Assembly (NCBI GenBank): GCA_016794345.1 | Contig: JAEUKE010000269.1 | Coordinates: 46,508 to 110,507, forward strand | From: Myxococcales bacterium | GTDB lineage: Bacteria; Myxococcota_A; Polyangia; Polyangiales; Polyangiaceae | Direction of reading: 5' to 3' | Length of the DNA stretch: 64,000 nt | In this document: positions 33,401 to 41,800 of the stretch, piece by piece | Numbering within the stretch: position 1 is the first letter of the stretch | Layout of the letters: every line of letters starts with the position of its first letter | Notes under the pieces: model-generated | Databases searched by the model: none | Told to the model about the DNA's origin: nothing | Seen by the model: the letters and a program-made list of their open reading frames with translations, nothing else | Made by a program: the position numbers and the translations under genes

Positions 33401-35115
33401 GCGTTCGGGTGCGACGGGTACGTGCCGCTCGGCCTCGCCTGCGGCGCGGTCGCCTCGGGCGCGCGGCGCGGCGGCGGCGCGAGCGGCGCGGAGCGGCCGG
33501 CCGCGCTGACGCCCGACGGCGTGAAGGCGCTCGGCGCGCTCGGCTGGGAGAAAGACCCTTGCGACGGCGAGGTCTGTCCGCTCTGTTGCTCGGAGGTGGG
33601 GCTGCGGAGCGGCGCGCGCGCGGCGCGGGCCTGGGCGCGCGAGGAGTCGTCCGCCGGCGCGACGATCGTCTGGACGCGCTTTCGCGGATCCTCCGCGCCG
33701 AGCGTGGAAAGGTCCAGATCGAGCGGCTGGCCGAGCCGCCCGCCGGCGGCGTCGTACATCACGCGGACGCGCGGCTGAGAGTACTGAGACGGGTGCGAGC
33801 CCGTGGAGACCACGAGCGCGACCTCGTTCGAACCGAGCTGCACCAGCGTGCCGGTCGGGAAGATGCCGAGCGCCGAGACGAGGAGGCGCACCGCGGTCTG
33901 GTCGGCCGCGTCCGTCGCCTCCGCCTCGATCTGCGCGATGGCGTCGTCGGCCGACATGGGCTCCGCGCCCGGGGCCGGCGTGAGGAGGTCGTTGAGCTTC
34001 CGCGCGATCATGAGGATCCGCGCCTGGAGCGTCGCAGGGCGCATCCCCTGGTAGACCGGGCCGAGTTGCTTCAGCTTGCGCAGCCAGTGAGCCTCGTACG
34101 CGAGCACGGTGCGCATCACGGTGGGCTCGTTGACGTGGCCGAGCGCCGTGAGCACGGCAGCCGTGGCCGCCGGCTGCTCGAGCTCCTGGAACTCGCTCAG
34201 CTTCGGCATGATGGCCGGCGGGTTCGGCCCGACGGTCCCCGTGAGCCTCGGCCGGGCCGTGTCGTAGAGGAGCGCCGCCATGCCCACGCGCGCCAAGATG
34301 ACGATATCGTCAGTGACCTGACGTGTCATGGAGACCGCGAGGATGGCGGTGTTCACCGCGCGCCCCGCCTCGTCCTGGTTCGCGTTGCGCGCGGCCGTGA
34401 CGCCGAGGAAGGCCGGCGTCTCACCCTGGGAGAGGTCGACGAGCACCTGGGCGATGCGCTTGACCCGCTGCGGCAGATCGTAGCGACCGCGCTGCAGCTG
34501 CTCGAAGAAGCGCCGCATGATGACGATCGCGGAGGCGTACATCCGCACGACCGCCTGCTTCTCGTCGAGGCGCTCGACCGTCGCGCCTCGCTTCAGGGCC
34601 GACTCCGCGACCGCGCGCAGCCGGATGCGGGGCGAGGGCTTCTCGAGGCCCTGACCTCGGCTGGAGCGCTGCGCGTCCGCGATCGCCGCGACGAACGCGA
34701 ACAGATCCTGGGAGGTCACGTTCCGGGCGATCGCGAGCTCCGAATAGCCGAACTTCTTGAGGATCTCCCCGAGCTCGACGGCGCCCTCGTACGTGAGACG
34801 GTTCGCCTTCAGGAGCTGGCCACCGACGAAGATCGAGCCGAACGCGAAGAGGATCGAGACGTTCTGGTCGGTGCGCTGCCCGTAGTCGTTGATGAGCGAC
34901 GCCGTGTCCTCGACCTGGCGGACGACGGCCTGGTTGTCGAGCGAGTGGAGCGTGGCCTGCTTCACGAGGCGGAACACCGCCTGCACGACGGACGCGCCGA
35001 GATCTCGCGCCTGGACGCGGCGGATGTTCTCGCCCGCGTTCTCGGTCACGAGATCGAGTCGCGCCGGCTGCTGAGCGAGGGCGCCGGGGCTACCGGGGGG
35101 CACGTGCGCCGTCAC
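30493..35115 (-). CDS. Very large J-domain/DUF4388 scaffold protein
   Basis: The 1540-residue protein starts at GTG 35115, one base after the kinase gene's stop. Residues 1 to about 450 are helical and resemble a degenerate HD-like signalling region (FAFGSIFVGGQLLKANRL, DDIVILARVGMAALLYDTAR). A Gln/Ala/His-rich linker follows. Around 775-900 is a DUF4388/PATAN-like domain (LTKTPLVHLLVYMLDQRLTG, NHGIYFEKGVPSKVRTGG). A Pro-Tyr-Ala-Gln repeat tract spans about 1090-1250. Near 1303-1365 lies a J domain with NYFEMLGVSDD and the DnaK-activating HPD in AWHPDRLPPEL, and TPR-like helices finish the chain. It probably brings DnaK to a signalling complex with the upstream kinase. Confidence 0.85.
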   Translation of the reverse strand: MTAHVPPGSPGALAQQPARLDLVTENAGENIRRVQARDLGASVVQAVFRLVKQATLHSLDNQAVVRQVEDTASLINDYGQRTDQNVSILFAFGSIFVGGQLLKANRLTYEGAVELGEILKKFGYSELAIARNVTSQDLFAFVAAIADAQRSSRGQGLEKPSPRIRLRAVAESALKRGATVERLDEKQAVVRMYASAIVIMRRFFEQLQRGRYDLPQRVKRIAQVLVDLSQGETPAFLGVTAARNANQDEAGRAVNTAILAVSMTRQVTDDIVILARVGMAALLYDTARPRLTGTVGPNPPAIMPKLSEFQELEQPAATAAVLTALGHVNEPTVMRTVLAYEAHWLRKLKQLGPVYQGMRPATLQARILMIARKLNDLLTPAPGAEPMSADDAIAQIEAEATDAADQTAVRLLVSALGIFPTGTLVQLGSNEVALVVSTGSHPSQYSQPRVRVMYDAAGGRLGQPLDLDLSTLGAEDPRKRVQTIVAPADDSSRAQARAARAPLRSPTSEQQSGQTSPSQGSFSQPSAPSAFTPSGVSAAGRSAPLAPPPRRAPEATAPQARPSGTYPSHPNAQPAPQQHAAQIQHHAPAQHHAPAQHTPQPAQAAPAAQHDPAAYDAHAAYAAQYAEWQRQKAAYDQAQAQYQAELAAYHAQQRELEQQHAYGAQGGAGYDQQGYGAPEPYGDDTFHGDEDDGATQARDWNPGAEEGGVTTRIGDAAAIAAAVRASQELEMDSGGGSAPRTGKSGSYSPTPPPLEASAAPPQDDVPPTPTAEGNLTKTPLVHLLVYMLDQRLTGTALFQTPDEVNHGIYFEKGVPSKVRTGGMVAPLDRILLEMGLLDEQTLRQSLMEVSKKKVLHGRYLVSKGLLDGTTVLKVLKQQILRKLIYLFELAPETRYAFYADLNLLANYGGPELTPVEPLSLIMTGVRMRSEDPLVAQTLQRLGTRPLGLHLDAEVKRFEFKKDESAVVDLLRIKKMSVADILSHNVAHESVAKLTIYVLAITRHLEIIGAKGRPPIGVTLRDRIRRSGVVEPGPVAIREASAPSAGGSAPEARPADGQGGGQQGLGIDFARLTPKPGAEIAPPVQATAAAPAFTPSPPPAPVAPAPQLAYAPPQQQQPAYAPPPPPEQLSPPAYAPPPQQAYAPPPPAYAPSPPAYAPPQQQAYAPPPQAYSPPPPQPSYAPPPQQQQAYAPPPQAYSPPPPQPSYAPPPVQTPPPPAFPPPEPSYAPPAQTPPPPAYPQHPAFTPPPPQAAFAASPSQAPLGASPQGPAASAEPAKRSGPPSHLSKDLQHRWQEIELRDQRIEKENYFEMLGVSDDSPDPQVQAAYFKVAKAWHPDRLPPELAELKPVVSKIFTKFNEAYATLSDPAKRIEYMKSVAQGGGTSEEQEEVQRVVDAAIEFQKAEVLLKKNDLVQAEQYAKRAAQADPMQPEYRCVLAWIQAMKRGDPPVVPEGKTSTFYDDIINIFDDILKTDAMYERCLYYRGVLLKRSGREEKAIRDFRMVVQLNPKNIDAVREVRLHQMRRDKKRKDEAGLIGKIFKK
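31501..31656. repeat. Two tandem copies of a 78-bp unit in the Pro-rich tract
   Basis: The unit beginning GTAGGACGGCTGCGGCGG at 31501 recurs almost exactly at 31579 and encodes one long block of the Pro/Ala/Tyr/Gln-rich tract. Shorter diverged copies continue to about 31800. This indicates recent in-frame duplication within the J-domain protein's linker. Confidence 0.75.
34299..34312. repeat. TGAC-N6-GTCA palindrome site
   Basis: Core GATATC, making the complete 14-bp sequence perfectly palindromic. It lies in the N-terminal region of the J-domain gene (VTDDIVIL, with ACT-GAC-GAT-ATC). Confidence 0.6.
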
Positions 35116-35116
35116 C

Positions 35117-37927
35117 TCAGATTACCTCCCCCGCAGGCGAGATCCTGCGACCGAGCTTCTGCGCGATCGCCTCGGCCGCCACGAGCGCGGCGTCCCGCAG
35201 CGGCTGCGTGTTCCACCAGCGCCGCTTGGACGCCTGGAGCACGGCGTCGAGCGCCTCCATGCTCTTCGCGTTCTGACCGAGGAGCTCCGCGCAGAGGGCG
35301 CGGGTCTGCTCGAGCGCCTCGTCCACGAGGAGGCCGTGCTTCTGCACCACCTCCATGGCGATCTGCTCGGCGCGCTGCGGGTTCAAGGCGAAAAGGGCAG
35401 TCAGGAGCTCTCTCCGTTCCGGGACGGGTAGCTGGTTGAAGGTCGGGTCCTGGACACGCTTCACGAGCAGCGGGCCGGCCGCTCGGACCTGATGGTAGGC
35501 CATCGTGCGAAGGGCCGCCTGCCTGAGCTCGGGCTGCGGCGCTTCGGCCAGCCGGCCGAGCTCGTCGCGGAGCTGGTCGGGCGACTGGGCGAGGTAGGCC
35601 ACGGACTCGCATCGGAGCGTGACGTTGCCGGAGCTCGCGAGCCGCCGCAGCGCATCGAACCCGCCCTGGGTGCGGATCGTCGCGAGGAGGCGGAGGAGCG
35701 GGCGCGCGGTCTCGATGGACATCTGCGGGATGCGCTCGGCGATCTCGTTCTCACGTCCGGCCATGGTCCGCTGGAGGAAGGCGAACAGCACCTGCCGAAG
35801 ACCGTCGTGTGGGATCTGATCGAGGACGGCGACGATGGGGGCCACGTGCTCGTGGCCGAGCTCGGAGAGCACGACATTGAGCTGCTGCGCGAGCCGATCC
35901 AGGTCGACCGCCCCGCCGGCCTGCCCGCCGCCTCCCATGATGGCTTGCTGGTTCGAGCGGACGGCCTCGACGAGGAGCAGGCGCAGCGTCTCGGGGCCGA
36001 ACATCGACCGGGTCAGCGTGGGCCCGACCTGCCCGGCGTTCTGGAGGGGCGGCCTCTGGTTCCGGACCGCGCCCTCCACCGCGCGCCGGATCGCCTCCCA
36101 CATGGGGAAGAGCACGTCGAAGCGTCGCGAGAGGACGAGATCGCGAACGCTCGCGTCGAGCGGGTCCGCGACGAGCTTCACGTCCTTGCGTTTGGTGGTG
36201 TCGACGAAGGCGTCGGCCAGGACGTCCACGAACCGCTCGCTCCACCGCTCGGGGTTCGTCTCGAGCTGGGCACCGATCGCCTTCTTCGCAACCGAGTCGA
36301 GCGCGAGCACCTGCGCCGCGGCCTTCGCGACCTTGAGCGCGTCGGCGTCCACCTTGACGTTCATGGCTGCGGCCTCCGCGCGGTTCGCGCGCTCGTCCGC
36401 CGCGCGCTGCGCGACGCCCTCGAGCTGATCGGCCTCTTCGTAGAAGGCCTCGCGGTCGGCGGCGTCACCTTCGGCGAACACGTTGATGACGTCGTACTTG
36501 ATGTGCTGGTTGCGCCGCTCCCAGAGGGCCGACGCGACGTCGTCCTCCGGCGTGAGGTCACGCGCCGGATCGATGAGGAACACCTCGCAGAGCGCGCGGA
36601 GCTCCTGCTCGGTTACGCCGGGCACGATGCGGAACGTGCGGACGCCGGCGGCGAAGAGGTTGTACGGCACCACGTCGAACGGCGCCGTGGGCTCCCACAC
36701 CGTCTGCTGTCGATGGGTGAACGAATACGGCAGGATCGACCAGTAGACGCTGTTCGCGTCCTCGCGCAGCGCCTCCATCACGGCCTGGAAGGTGGCGCGC
36801 AGCTTGTTGTCGGCCTCCGGGTGGTTCCACCCGTATTGGCGGACCGTGGGCAGGAGGCGCTCGACCCTGCGAAAGAGGTCCACCAGCCGGACGACGGTCG
36901 GGTCGTTTTCGGTCGCGGGCGGCTCCGGCGCAGGCTCGGCCGGGGCCGGCGGCGGGGCCGGCGCTTGCTGGAAGGCCGCGGCGGGCGCGGCGGCCGCTTG
37001 CTGGACGGCCGGCGCCTGCGGCTTGTATTGGCCGAGCAGCCGCAGGCACTCCTGCCGCATGCCCTCGGCCGAGTCGAAGCGGCTTCGCGGATCCCACGCG
37101 AGCGCCTTGTCGACGAGCGCGATGATCTCGACCGGCAGGTCCGGCGCGACGCGGGCGAGCGACGGTGCCGGCTGCGTGGCGGCGAGGATGAACGCCTCGT
37201 TGTCGCTGCGCCCCTGGTGGAGGCGCTGGCCGCTCAGGATCGCGTACAGGGTGGCGCCGATGGAGAACACGTCCGCTCGCCCGTCGATGCCTTCGGTGAG
37301 GCCCATCGCCTGCTCGGGCGCCATGAATGACGGCGTCCCGAGGGCGGTGCCGGCGCGCGTCTTGTCGCCACCGGCCTCGCGCATGCGCGCGACGCCGAAG
37401 TCCAGAAGGAGCGTGCGCTTGTCCTTCGTGATGAAGATGTTCGCCGGCTTGATGTCGCGGTGGACGATCCCGACCTTGTGGAACGCCTCGAGCGTGTCGA
37501 GCGACGCCTGCGCGACCTCGAGCGCGTCGGGGATGGGCACCTTGCGACCCATGCGCTTCCACATCTGCTGGAGGGTCTCGCCCTCGAGCAGCTCCATGAC
37601 GAGGAACGGCTCGTCCGACTCGGTGATGTCGTCGTCCTGGATGGCGACGCGCCCAGGGTGGTCGACCCGGTTCGCGACGTAGCCCTCGCGCAGGAAGCGA
37701 TCACGGATGCCGACGTCACGGGCGAACTCCGTGTGGAGGATCTTGAGGGCCACCCGCGAGCCGTTGCGGTGGGTCGCCGCGAAGACGCTCGCCATGCCGC
37801 CGACGCCGAGCAGCGAATCGAGGCGGTATTTGCCCTTGATCGTCTTCCCGAGCCGCGCTCGCGCTCGTGCCTTTTCGTCCTGTCCGGCGAGATCGGCGGA
37901 GGGGTTGGAGGCAGGATTTTCGGCCAT
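35117..37927 (-). CDS. Hanks-type Ser/Thr protein kinase with HEAT-like C-terminus
   Basis: A 936-residue cytoplasmic kinase. The catalytic domain covers about residues 33-300. It has GVGGMASV for the Gly loop, VALKIL for the ATP Lys, VGIVHRDIKPANIFI for the catalytic loop (near 155), LLDFGVAR for the metal-binding DFG (near 177) and TPSFMAPEQAMG for the activation segment. An Ala/Pro-rich linker leads to a 550-residue helical part with HEAT-like repeats (FDALRRLASSGNVTLRCESV, ELRQAALRTMAYHQVRAAG). No membrane helix is visible. ATG 37927 is preferred, with a TGATAG -10-like element at 37976-37971. The J-domain gene follows after one base, so the two proteins are probably made together. Confidence 0.88.
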   Translation of the reverse strand: MAENPASNPSADLAGQDEKARARARLGKTIKGKYRLDSLLGVGGMASVFAATHRNGSRVALKILHTEFARDVGIRDRFLREGYVANRVDHPGRVAIQDDDITESDEPFLVMELLEGETLQQMWKRMGRKVPIPDALEVAQASLDTLEAFHKVGIVHRDIKPANIFITKDKRTLLLDFGVARMREAGGDKTRAGTALGTPSFMAPEQAMGLTEGIDGRADVFSIGATLYAILSGQRLHQGRSDNEAFILAATQPAPSLARVAPDLPVEIIALVDKALAWDPRSRFDSAEGMRQECLRLLGQYKPQAPAVQQAAAAPAAAFQQAPAPPPAPAEPAPEPPATENDPTVVRLVDLFRRVERLLPTVRQYGWNHPEADNKLRATFQAVMEALREDANSVYWSILPYSFTHRQQTVWEPTAPFDVVPYNLFAAGVRTFRIVPGVTEQELRALCEVFLIDPARDLTPEDDVASALWERRNQHIKYDVINVFAEGDAADREAFYEEADQLEGVAQRAADERANRAEAAAMNVKVDADALKVAKAAAQVLALDSVAKKAIGAQLETNPERWSERFVDVLADAFVDTTKRKDVKLVADPLDASVRDLVLSRRFDVLFPMWEAIRRAVEGAVRNQRPPLQNAGQVGPTLTRSMFGPETLRLLLVEAVRSNQQAIMGGGGQAGGAVDLDRLAQQLNVVLSELGHEHVAPIVAVLDQIPHDGLRQVLFAFLQRTMAGRENEIAERIPQMSIETARPLLRLLATIRTQGGFDALRRLASSGNVTLRCESVAYLAQSPDQLRDELGRLAEAPQPELRQAALRTMAYHQVRAAGPLLVKRVQDPTFNQLPVPERRELLTALFALNPQRAEQIAMEVVQKHGLLVDEALEQTRALCAELLGQNAKSMEALDAVLQASKRRWWNTQPLRDAALVAAEAIAQKLGRRISPAGEVI

Positions 37928-38027
37928 CAGGGAGAAAGGCGTCGGGACGATGGAGGCGCGGGTCTCAACGCTATCATCCTTCTCGCGGGAGCAAAGCCGC
38001 GAAACAAGGGCTTCGGGGCCCCTGCCG

Positions 38028-38783
38028 TCAGTTCTTGAGGTGGGCGCACCGCGGCGCGCCAATCTCGACGTGGACCCCGGTGTTGGAGGGGACCAGCTGG
38101 TTCCAGGCCTTGGTCAGAGCCGGGTCGCCGGTGAACACGTCGATGTGCCGGCCCACCACTTTGCTGCCGCGGTCCTCCGCGAGGAAGCAGCCGTCGTGTT
38201 TTGTGCCGTCCGGTCGCTTGAGCCCCTCGTACTCCGGAACGTAGACCACCGCCCCGAGGGGGATGACCGACACGTCGACCGCGATCGTTCGGAGGGGCGT
38301 GATGGCCTTGCCCGAGGCGCCGCGTCCGGTCGGGAACGCCTTGGGGTCCAGCTTCTCGAAGCAGATCTTCTGACCTGATTTCGGACACTCGGCGGCGCAG
38401 GTGCAGTCCCGCGCCGCGAAGCTGATTGTCTCACCCGAGGCGAGACGCCCGCTTCCCTGGAGGCAGACCTGGTCGTGGAACGCCTGGGTGACGGACGCGA
38501 TGGCGTTGCATCGCGCGTCGAAGACCTTGGCCTTTTTGTCCCCGGTCCCTTCGGTGGGGAAGTCGTAATAGGTGTTGCGGAAGGTCTCCGCCGATCGAAT
38601 CCCAGCCGGCTCCGCCTCCGCCCGCCGAGCCGCCTGGGCTGGGGGCGCGCCCTCCAGCCAGTCGTCGTTGCTCGCGAGCGGCTTCGCCTCCCACTCGCTG
38701 CGGACGAAGTCGGTGCCTCCGCAGCTCGCCGCCAGCAGACACACGAGAGGCAGTAAGCGCCGCTTCCCAGACACGGCGCGCAT
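38028..38783 (-). CDS. 3D-domain (MltA/RlpA-like fold) lipoprotein
   Basis: A 251-residue lipoprotein with signal MRAVSGKRRLLPLVCLLAASC. The C-terminal half has the three-Asp '3D' domain: IAVDVSVIPLGAVVYVPEYE, HDGCFLAEDRGSKVVGRHID and VFTGD. This double-psi barrel is found in MltA lytic transglycosylases and in Stationary-phase/YuiC-type peptidoglycan hydrolases, with the Asp residues catalytic. A Cys-rich stretch (RDCTCAAECPKSGQKICF) before it could form disulfides. The MltA barrel domain itself is not present, so this resembles YuiC-type muralytic enzymes. It probably acts on peptidoglycan at the outer membrane. ATG 38783 starts right after a short AT-rich GGGCATAGG. It stands 56 bases from the following minus-strand gene. 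Confidence 0.8.
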   Translation of the reverse strand: MRAVSGKRRLLPLVCLLAASCGGTDFVRSEWEAKPLASNDDWLEGAPPAQAARRAEAEPAGIRSAETFRNTYYDFPTEGTGDKKAKVFDARCNAIASVTQAFHDQVCLQGSGRLASGETISFAARDCTCAAECPKSGQKICFEKLDPKAFPTGRGASGKAITPLRTIAVDVSVIPLGAVVYVPEYEGLKRPDGTKHDGCFLAEDRGSKVVGRHIDVFTGDPALTKAWNQLVPSNTGVHVEIGAPRCAHLKN

Positions 38784-38838
38784 CCTATGCCCAGAGCCGA
38801 CCCGAGTCGACCACGCAACGCCCGCCCCGCGGCCCGGG

Positions 38839-40395
38839 TCATCGGTCGAGGAGCGCGGCGAGCGCCCCGGGCTCCGCCACGATCCGGCCAACCACCTGCG
38901 TGTCGCGACGTTCGAGCGAGCCGAGGATGAAGGCGCGGGGCACCTCCCCGGCTCGCCGCTCCGAGAGCGGCGAGCCGGCGGCGTCGAAGACGGCTGCAGC
39001 CAGGACGTCCGGACCGAGCAGGGCGGCCAGGTCCGCCACCGCCGGGACCCCGGCGAGCCGGGCCGAGGGCTCCGCGGCGAGGAGCCGGCGCAGTCCCTCG
39101 GCCGCGTCGGCGCCCGCGCAAAAAGAGAGCTGCCCGCCCTCGACTCGCGCGAAGATCGAGCTGACGATTTCGTCATCACGAGCGAGGCGGATACGTGTCA
39201 CGTCGCCGATGCGCTCGAGCACGGTCGACTCCGCCTGGATCGACAGGCCTTGGCCGCTCACCGCCTCGGCGACGGCTTTGTCGCGGAGCGCGAGCGCGAG
39301 CGCATCGAGACCGTCCCGCGCTCGCTTCTCGTCCCGTAGGTCCGCGCGCCCCGAGAGGAGCGGGCCCGTCGTGGCGCGCTCGAAGCCCAGGAGGAGCGCG
39401 TCCCCTCGCGCCTCGGCGAGCTGCTTCAGCGCGCCGGCGAGCGGGACCGCGGCGGCGGAGCCGAGCGGCCCGAGCGCGAGCGCGTCGGCCCCCGCCGAGG
39501 CGGCCTCCGCGCGCGAGGACTCGCCGAGGAAGAGGGCGAGCCCCGCCTGGGTCCCCGACGGCAGCTCCAGCAGGCGAGACCTCGGACCGGTCGGGGGCAG
39601 AGCCCCCGGCTCGAGCCCGCCGAGCGAGGTGGTGAAAGACAGCGCTCCCGGCGGCGCGTCGACCCGGACGACGAGGGCCTCGGGCAACGCGACCGGCAGC
39701 TCTGCGCCGAGCGCCGGAACCAGCGCTCTGACTCGGCCGATCACCGGGTCGAGGGCGGCGAGCGCCGCGCGACGATCCACCGAGACCGTGGCCAGCGCGG
39801 GCTCGTCTCCGGAGACCGGGGCGAAGAGAGGCGCCTTCTGCGACACGAACGGCCCGAGCTCCGCGAAGTCGGCGTCGGAGCCGGCGACGACGAGGAAGCC
39901 GCCCACGAGCACCCGCCGCTTGCCGTCGTCGCCCTTCGCGAGCACGAGGTGATCGAAGCCGTCGGCTGCGCGCCGTCGGAACCGGGCTCCCTCCCCCGCC
40001 GTGACGACCGCCAAGAGTGCGCCAGGGTTCTGCAGCGGAATGGCGATCGCGTATCCGAGCGCGCCGGAGCGCGCCGCCACCGCGCCACGGATCTGCCCGG
40101 TCAGCTCCACGTGCTCGGCGGCGGTCACGGGCAACCCCGCCCACCCGACGGCGCTCGCCGCCCACGACCGGCCCAGCAAATGTGCGCCGAGCCGAGCATC
40201 CGACTTCAGCGCGGCCTGCAGCTTGGCCCCGTCGTCGACCACGAAATGCAGCACCGCCGAAGCCGGCCTCGGGACGGGCGCAGCCGGCGCAGCCGTGGGC
40301 GCCGCGCTCGAGCCGAGCAGCGACGCCGGGGCGTCCTGGCCGCACCCGAGACAGGTGAGGCACAAGGCGAGGGAGAGGCCGAGCCGGCGGCGCAC
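38839..40395 (-). CDS. Hypothetical lipoprotein, DUF3352-like shape
   Basis: A 518-residue protein starting VRRRLGLSLALCLTCLGCGQ, with the lipobox Cys at residue 18, so probably periplasmic and membrane-anchored. The mature part alternates short strands and helices (HFVVDDGAKLQAALKSDARL, YAIAIPLQNPGALLAVVTAG, LDALALALRDKAVAEAVSGQ). These resemble solenoid-like lipoproteins that bind other envelope proteins, but no enzyme motif is present. GTG 40395 is chosen for the signal peptide; frames further upstream are unlikely. No family name is supported. It lies between the 3D-domain lipoprotein (same strand) and the divergent SGNH hydrolase. Confidence 0.6.
   Translation of the reverse strand: MRRRLGLSLALCLTCLGCGQDAPASLLGSSAAPTAAPAAPVPRPASAVLHFVVDDGAKLQAALKSDARLGAHLLGRSWAASAVGWAGLPVTAAEHVELTGQIRGAVAARSGALGYAIAIPLQNPGALLAVVTAGEGARFRRRAADGFDHLVLAKGDDGKRRVLVGGFLVVAGSDADFAELGPFVSQKAPLFAPVSGDEPALATVSVDRRAALAALDPVIGRVRALVPALGAELPVALPEALVVRVDAPPGALSFTTSLGGLEPGALPPTGPRSRLLELPSGTQAGLALFLGESSRAEAASAGADALALGPLGSAAAVPLAGALKQLAEARGDALLLGFERATTGPLLSGRADLRDEKRARDGLDALALALRDKAVAEAVSGQGLSIQAESTVLERIGDVTRIRLARDDEIVSSIFARVEGGQLSFCAGADAAEGLRRLLAAEPSARLAGVPAVADLAALLGPDVLAAAVFDAAGSPLSERRAGEVPRAFILGSLERRDTQVVGRIVAEPGALAALLDR
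39163..39176. repeat. TGAC-N6-GTCA palindrome site
   Basis: Core GATTTC, in the lipoprotein gene at 38839 (RDDEIVSS on the minus strand). Confidence 0.55.
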
Positions 40396-40519
40396 AGCCC
40401 ACTTCTTACACCCAACGGAGGTGACGACGTAGGGCCACGCGACCGGGGTGCCACGAGGCGCCGCGCCGCGGCAGATCGATTCCTGACAGAATCCTCGTGC
40501 TGCGCTACCTAAGCTGTCG

Positions 40520-41800
40520 ATGTTCGCTCGTCTCGCGGCCCTCTCCACGGCGGCTTCACTCTTCGCCTGCGCCTCGGCGCCCGTGGTCGACCCCTCGCCG
40601 CCGATCGAGCGCGCGACAGGTCCGGCGCCGCTCCGCACCGACGCGTTGCCCCCGGCCGACTCGGCGCGCGTCCAGCCGGAGCAGCCGCGCGCGACCGCGC
40701 CCCCCGCCGTGCCCGAGCTCGCCCGGTTCCACGCGGCCCTCCGCGCGCTCGCGGACAAGAAGGCCGAGGGCCACGTGCGGATCCTCTGGCTCGGGGACTC
40801 CCACGGACAGGCCGACTTCTGGAGCGGACAGCTCCGCAAATCTCTCGCCCAGCGCTTCGGCTACGGCGGCCCCGGCTTCCTCCACCTGGGCTACAAGAAC
40901 TACCGCCACGACGGCGTGAAGCTCACGATCGACGGACGCTGGCGCATGCGTCCCAAGCGCCCGGTGTGGATCGAGCGGCAAGACGACGGCGTCTTCGGCC
41001 TCGGCGGCTTGATGATGAGCGGCTACGCCGACTCGCCGCGTGTCGAGCTCCACCTCACCGAGCCGGCGGGCAGCGGCGAGCTCGCATACGACGTGTGTTA
41101 CCGGTTCCACAAGCCGGACGACCAGCTCGAGATCACGCTCGGCGCAGAGCGCCGCACGATCAAGGTCGGCCCGGAGTCTCCGGTGAACTCTCTCCGCCAC
41201 GTTACAATGACAGCTTCGTCATCGACCAACCTCGCCGTCCGACCAATCGGACGCACCGATCTGTGCGGTACGATCGTCGAGGCCGCCCCCGGCGGGGACG
41301 CGGGCGTCGTGCTCGACACCCTGGCGATCAACGGCGCGCGCTACGGGACCATGCTCGCGTGGGATGCCGATGGTTGGATCGCGGAGGTAGCGCGGCGCCG
41401 CCCGAGCCTCGTCGTCTTCGAGCTCGGGACCAACGAGGCGGGGGACGGGAACCCCAAATTCGCGAAGGTCGCGGACGACCTCTCATCCCTGCTCGGCCGC
41501 GTGCGCCGGGCCGCGCCGGAGACGGACTGCGTCGTGGTCTCGCCGACCGATCGCGCGGACGCCGAGGAGCGCAGCGCCAAGATGCGCGAGGCGCTGCAAG
41601 GGCGCGCCAAGGAGCTCGGCTGCTCATGGTTCGACGCCTGGCAGATCCTCGGGGGGCAAGGCGCCATGGCCAAGCTCCGCGAGGAGGCGGACCCGTTGGT
41701 CCAGCCGGACGGGATCCACCTCACGATCAAAGGCTACCGGGAGCTCGGCACGGCGATGTACACCGAGCTCATGAGGGGCTACGGAGCGACCGCGAAGTGA
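40520..41800 (+). CDS. SGNH/GDSL-type hydrolase lipoprotein
   Basis: A 426-residue exported protein (signal MFARLAALSTAASLFACAS, Cys at 17). Block I is ILWLGDSHGQADFWSG with the nucleophile Ser. A later block reads VVFELGTNEAGDGNPKFA, the G-x-N motif of the oxyanion hole. The C-terminal PDGIHLTIKGYRELG supplies the Asp-x-x-His pair. This set is complete, so esterase or acetyl-hydrolase activity on a cell-wall or surface glycan is likely, although the substrate is unknown. The segment between the blocks (about 130-270) is a beta-rich insert of the type seen in AlgX/Alg-like enzymes. The DUF2452 gene overlaps its stop as GTGA. Confidence 0.85.
   Translation: MFARLAALSTAASLFACASAPVVDPSPPIERATGPAPLRTDALPPADSARVQPEQPRATAPPAVPELARFHAALRALADKKAEGHVRILWLGDSHGQADFWSGQLRKSLAQRFGYGGPGFLHLGYKNYRHDGVKLTIDGRWRMRPKRPVWIERQDDGVFGLGGLMMSGYADSPRVELHLTEPAGSGELAYDVCYRFHKPDDQLEITLGAERRTIKVGPESPVNSLRHVTMTASSSTNLAVRPIGRTDLCGTIVEAAPGGDAGVVLDTLAINGARYGTMLAWDADGWIAEVARRRPSLVVFELGTNEAGDGNPKFAKVADDLSSLLGRVRRAAPETDCVVVSPTDRADAEERSAKMREALQGRAKELGCSWFDAWQILGGQGAMAKLREEADPLVQPDGIHLTIKGYRELGTAMYTELMRGYGATAK
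41208..41221. repeat. TGAC-N6-GTCA palindrome site
   Basis: Core AGCTTC. In the SGNH hydrolase gene, codons GTT-ACA-ATG-ACA-GCT-TCG-TCA around it are AT-richer than the rest of the gene. Confidence 0.6.

Noticed and set aside
33055..35439. Plus-strand open frame of nearly 800 codons across the J-domain gene.
   Set aside because: Low-complexity Arg/Leu composition typical of GC-rich antisense frames; the minus strand has recognisable domains.
38265..38278. TGAC-N6-GTCG near-match of the palindrome (also 51128).
   Set aside because: Only 7 of 8 positions agree and the surrounding codons are the usual GC-rich ones, so it fits chance.
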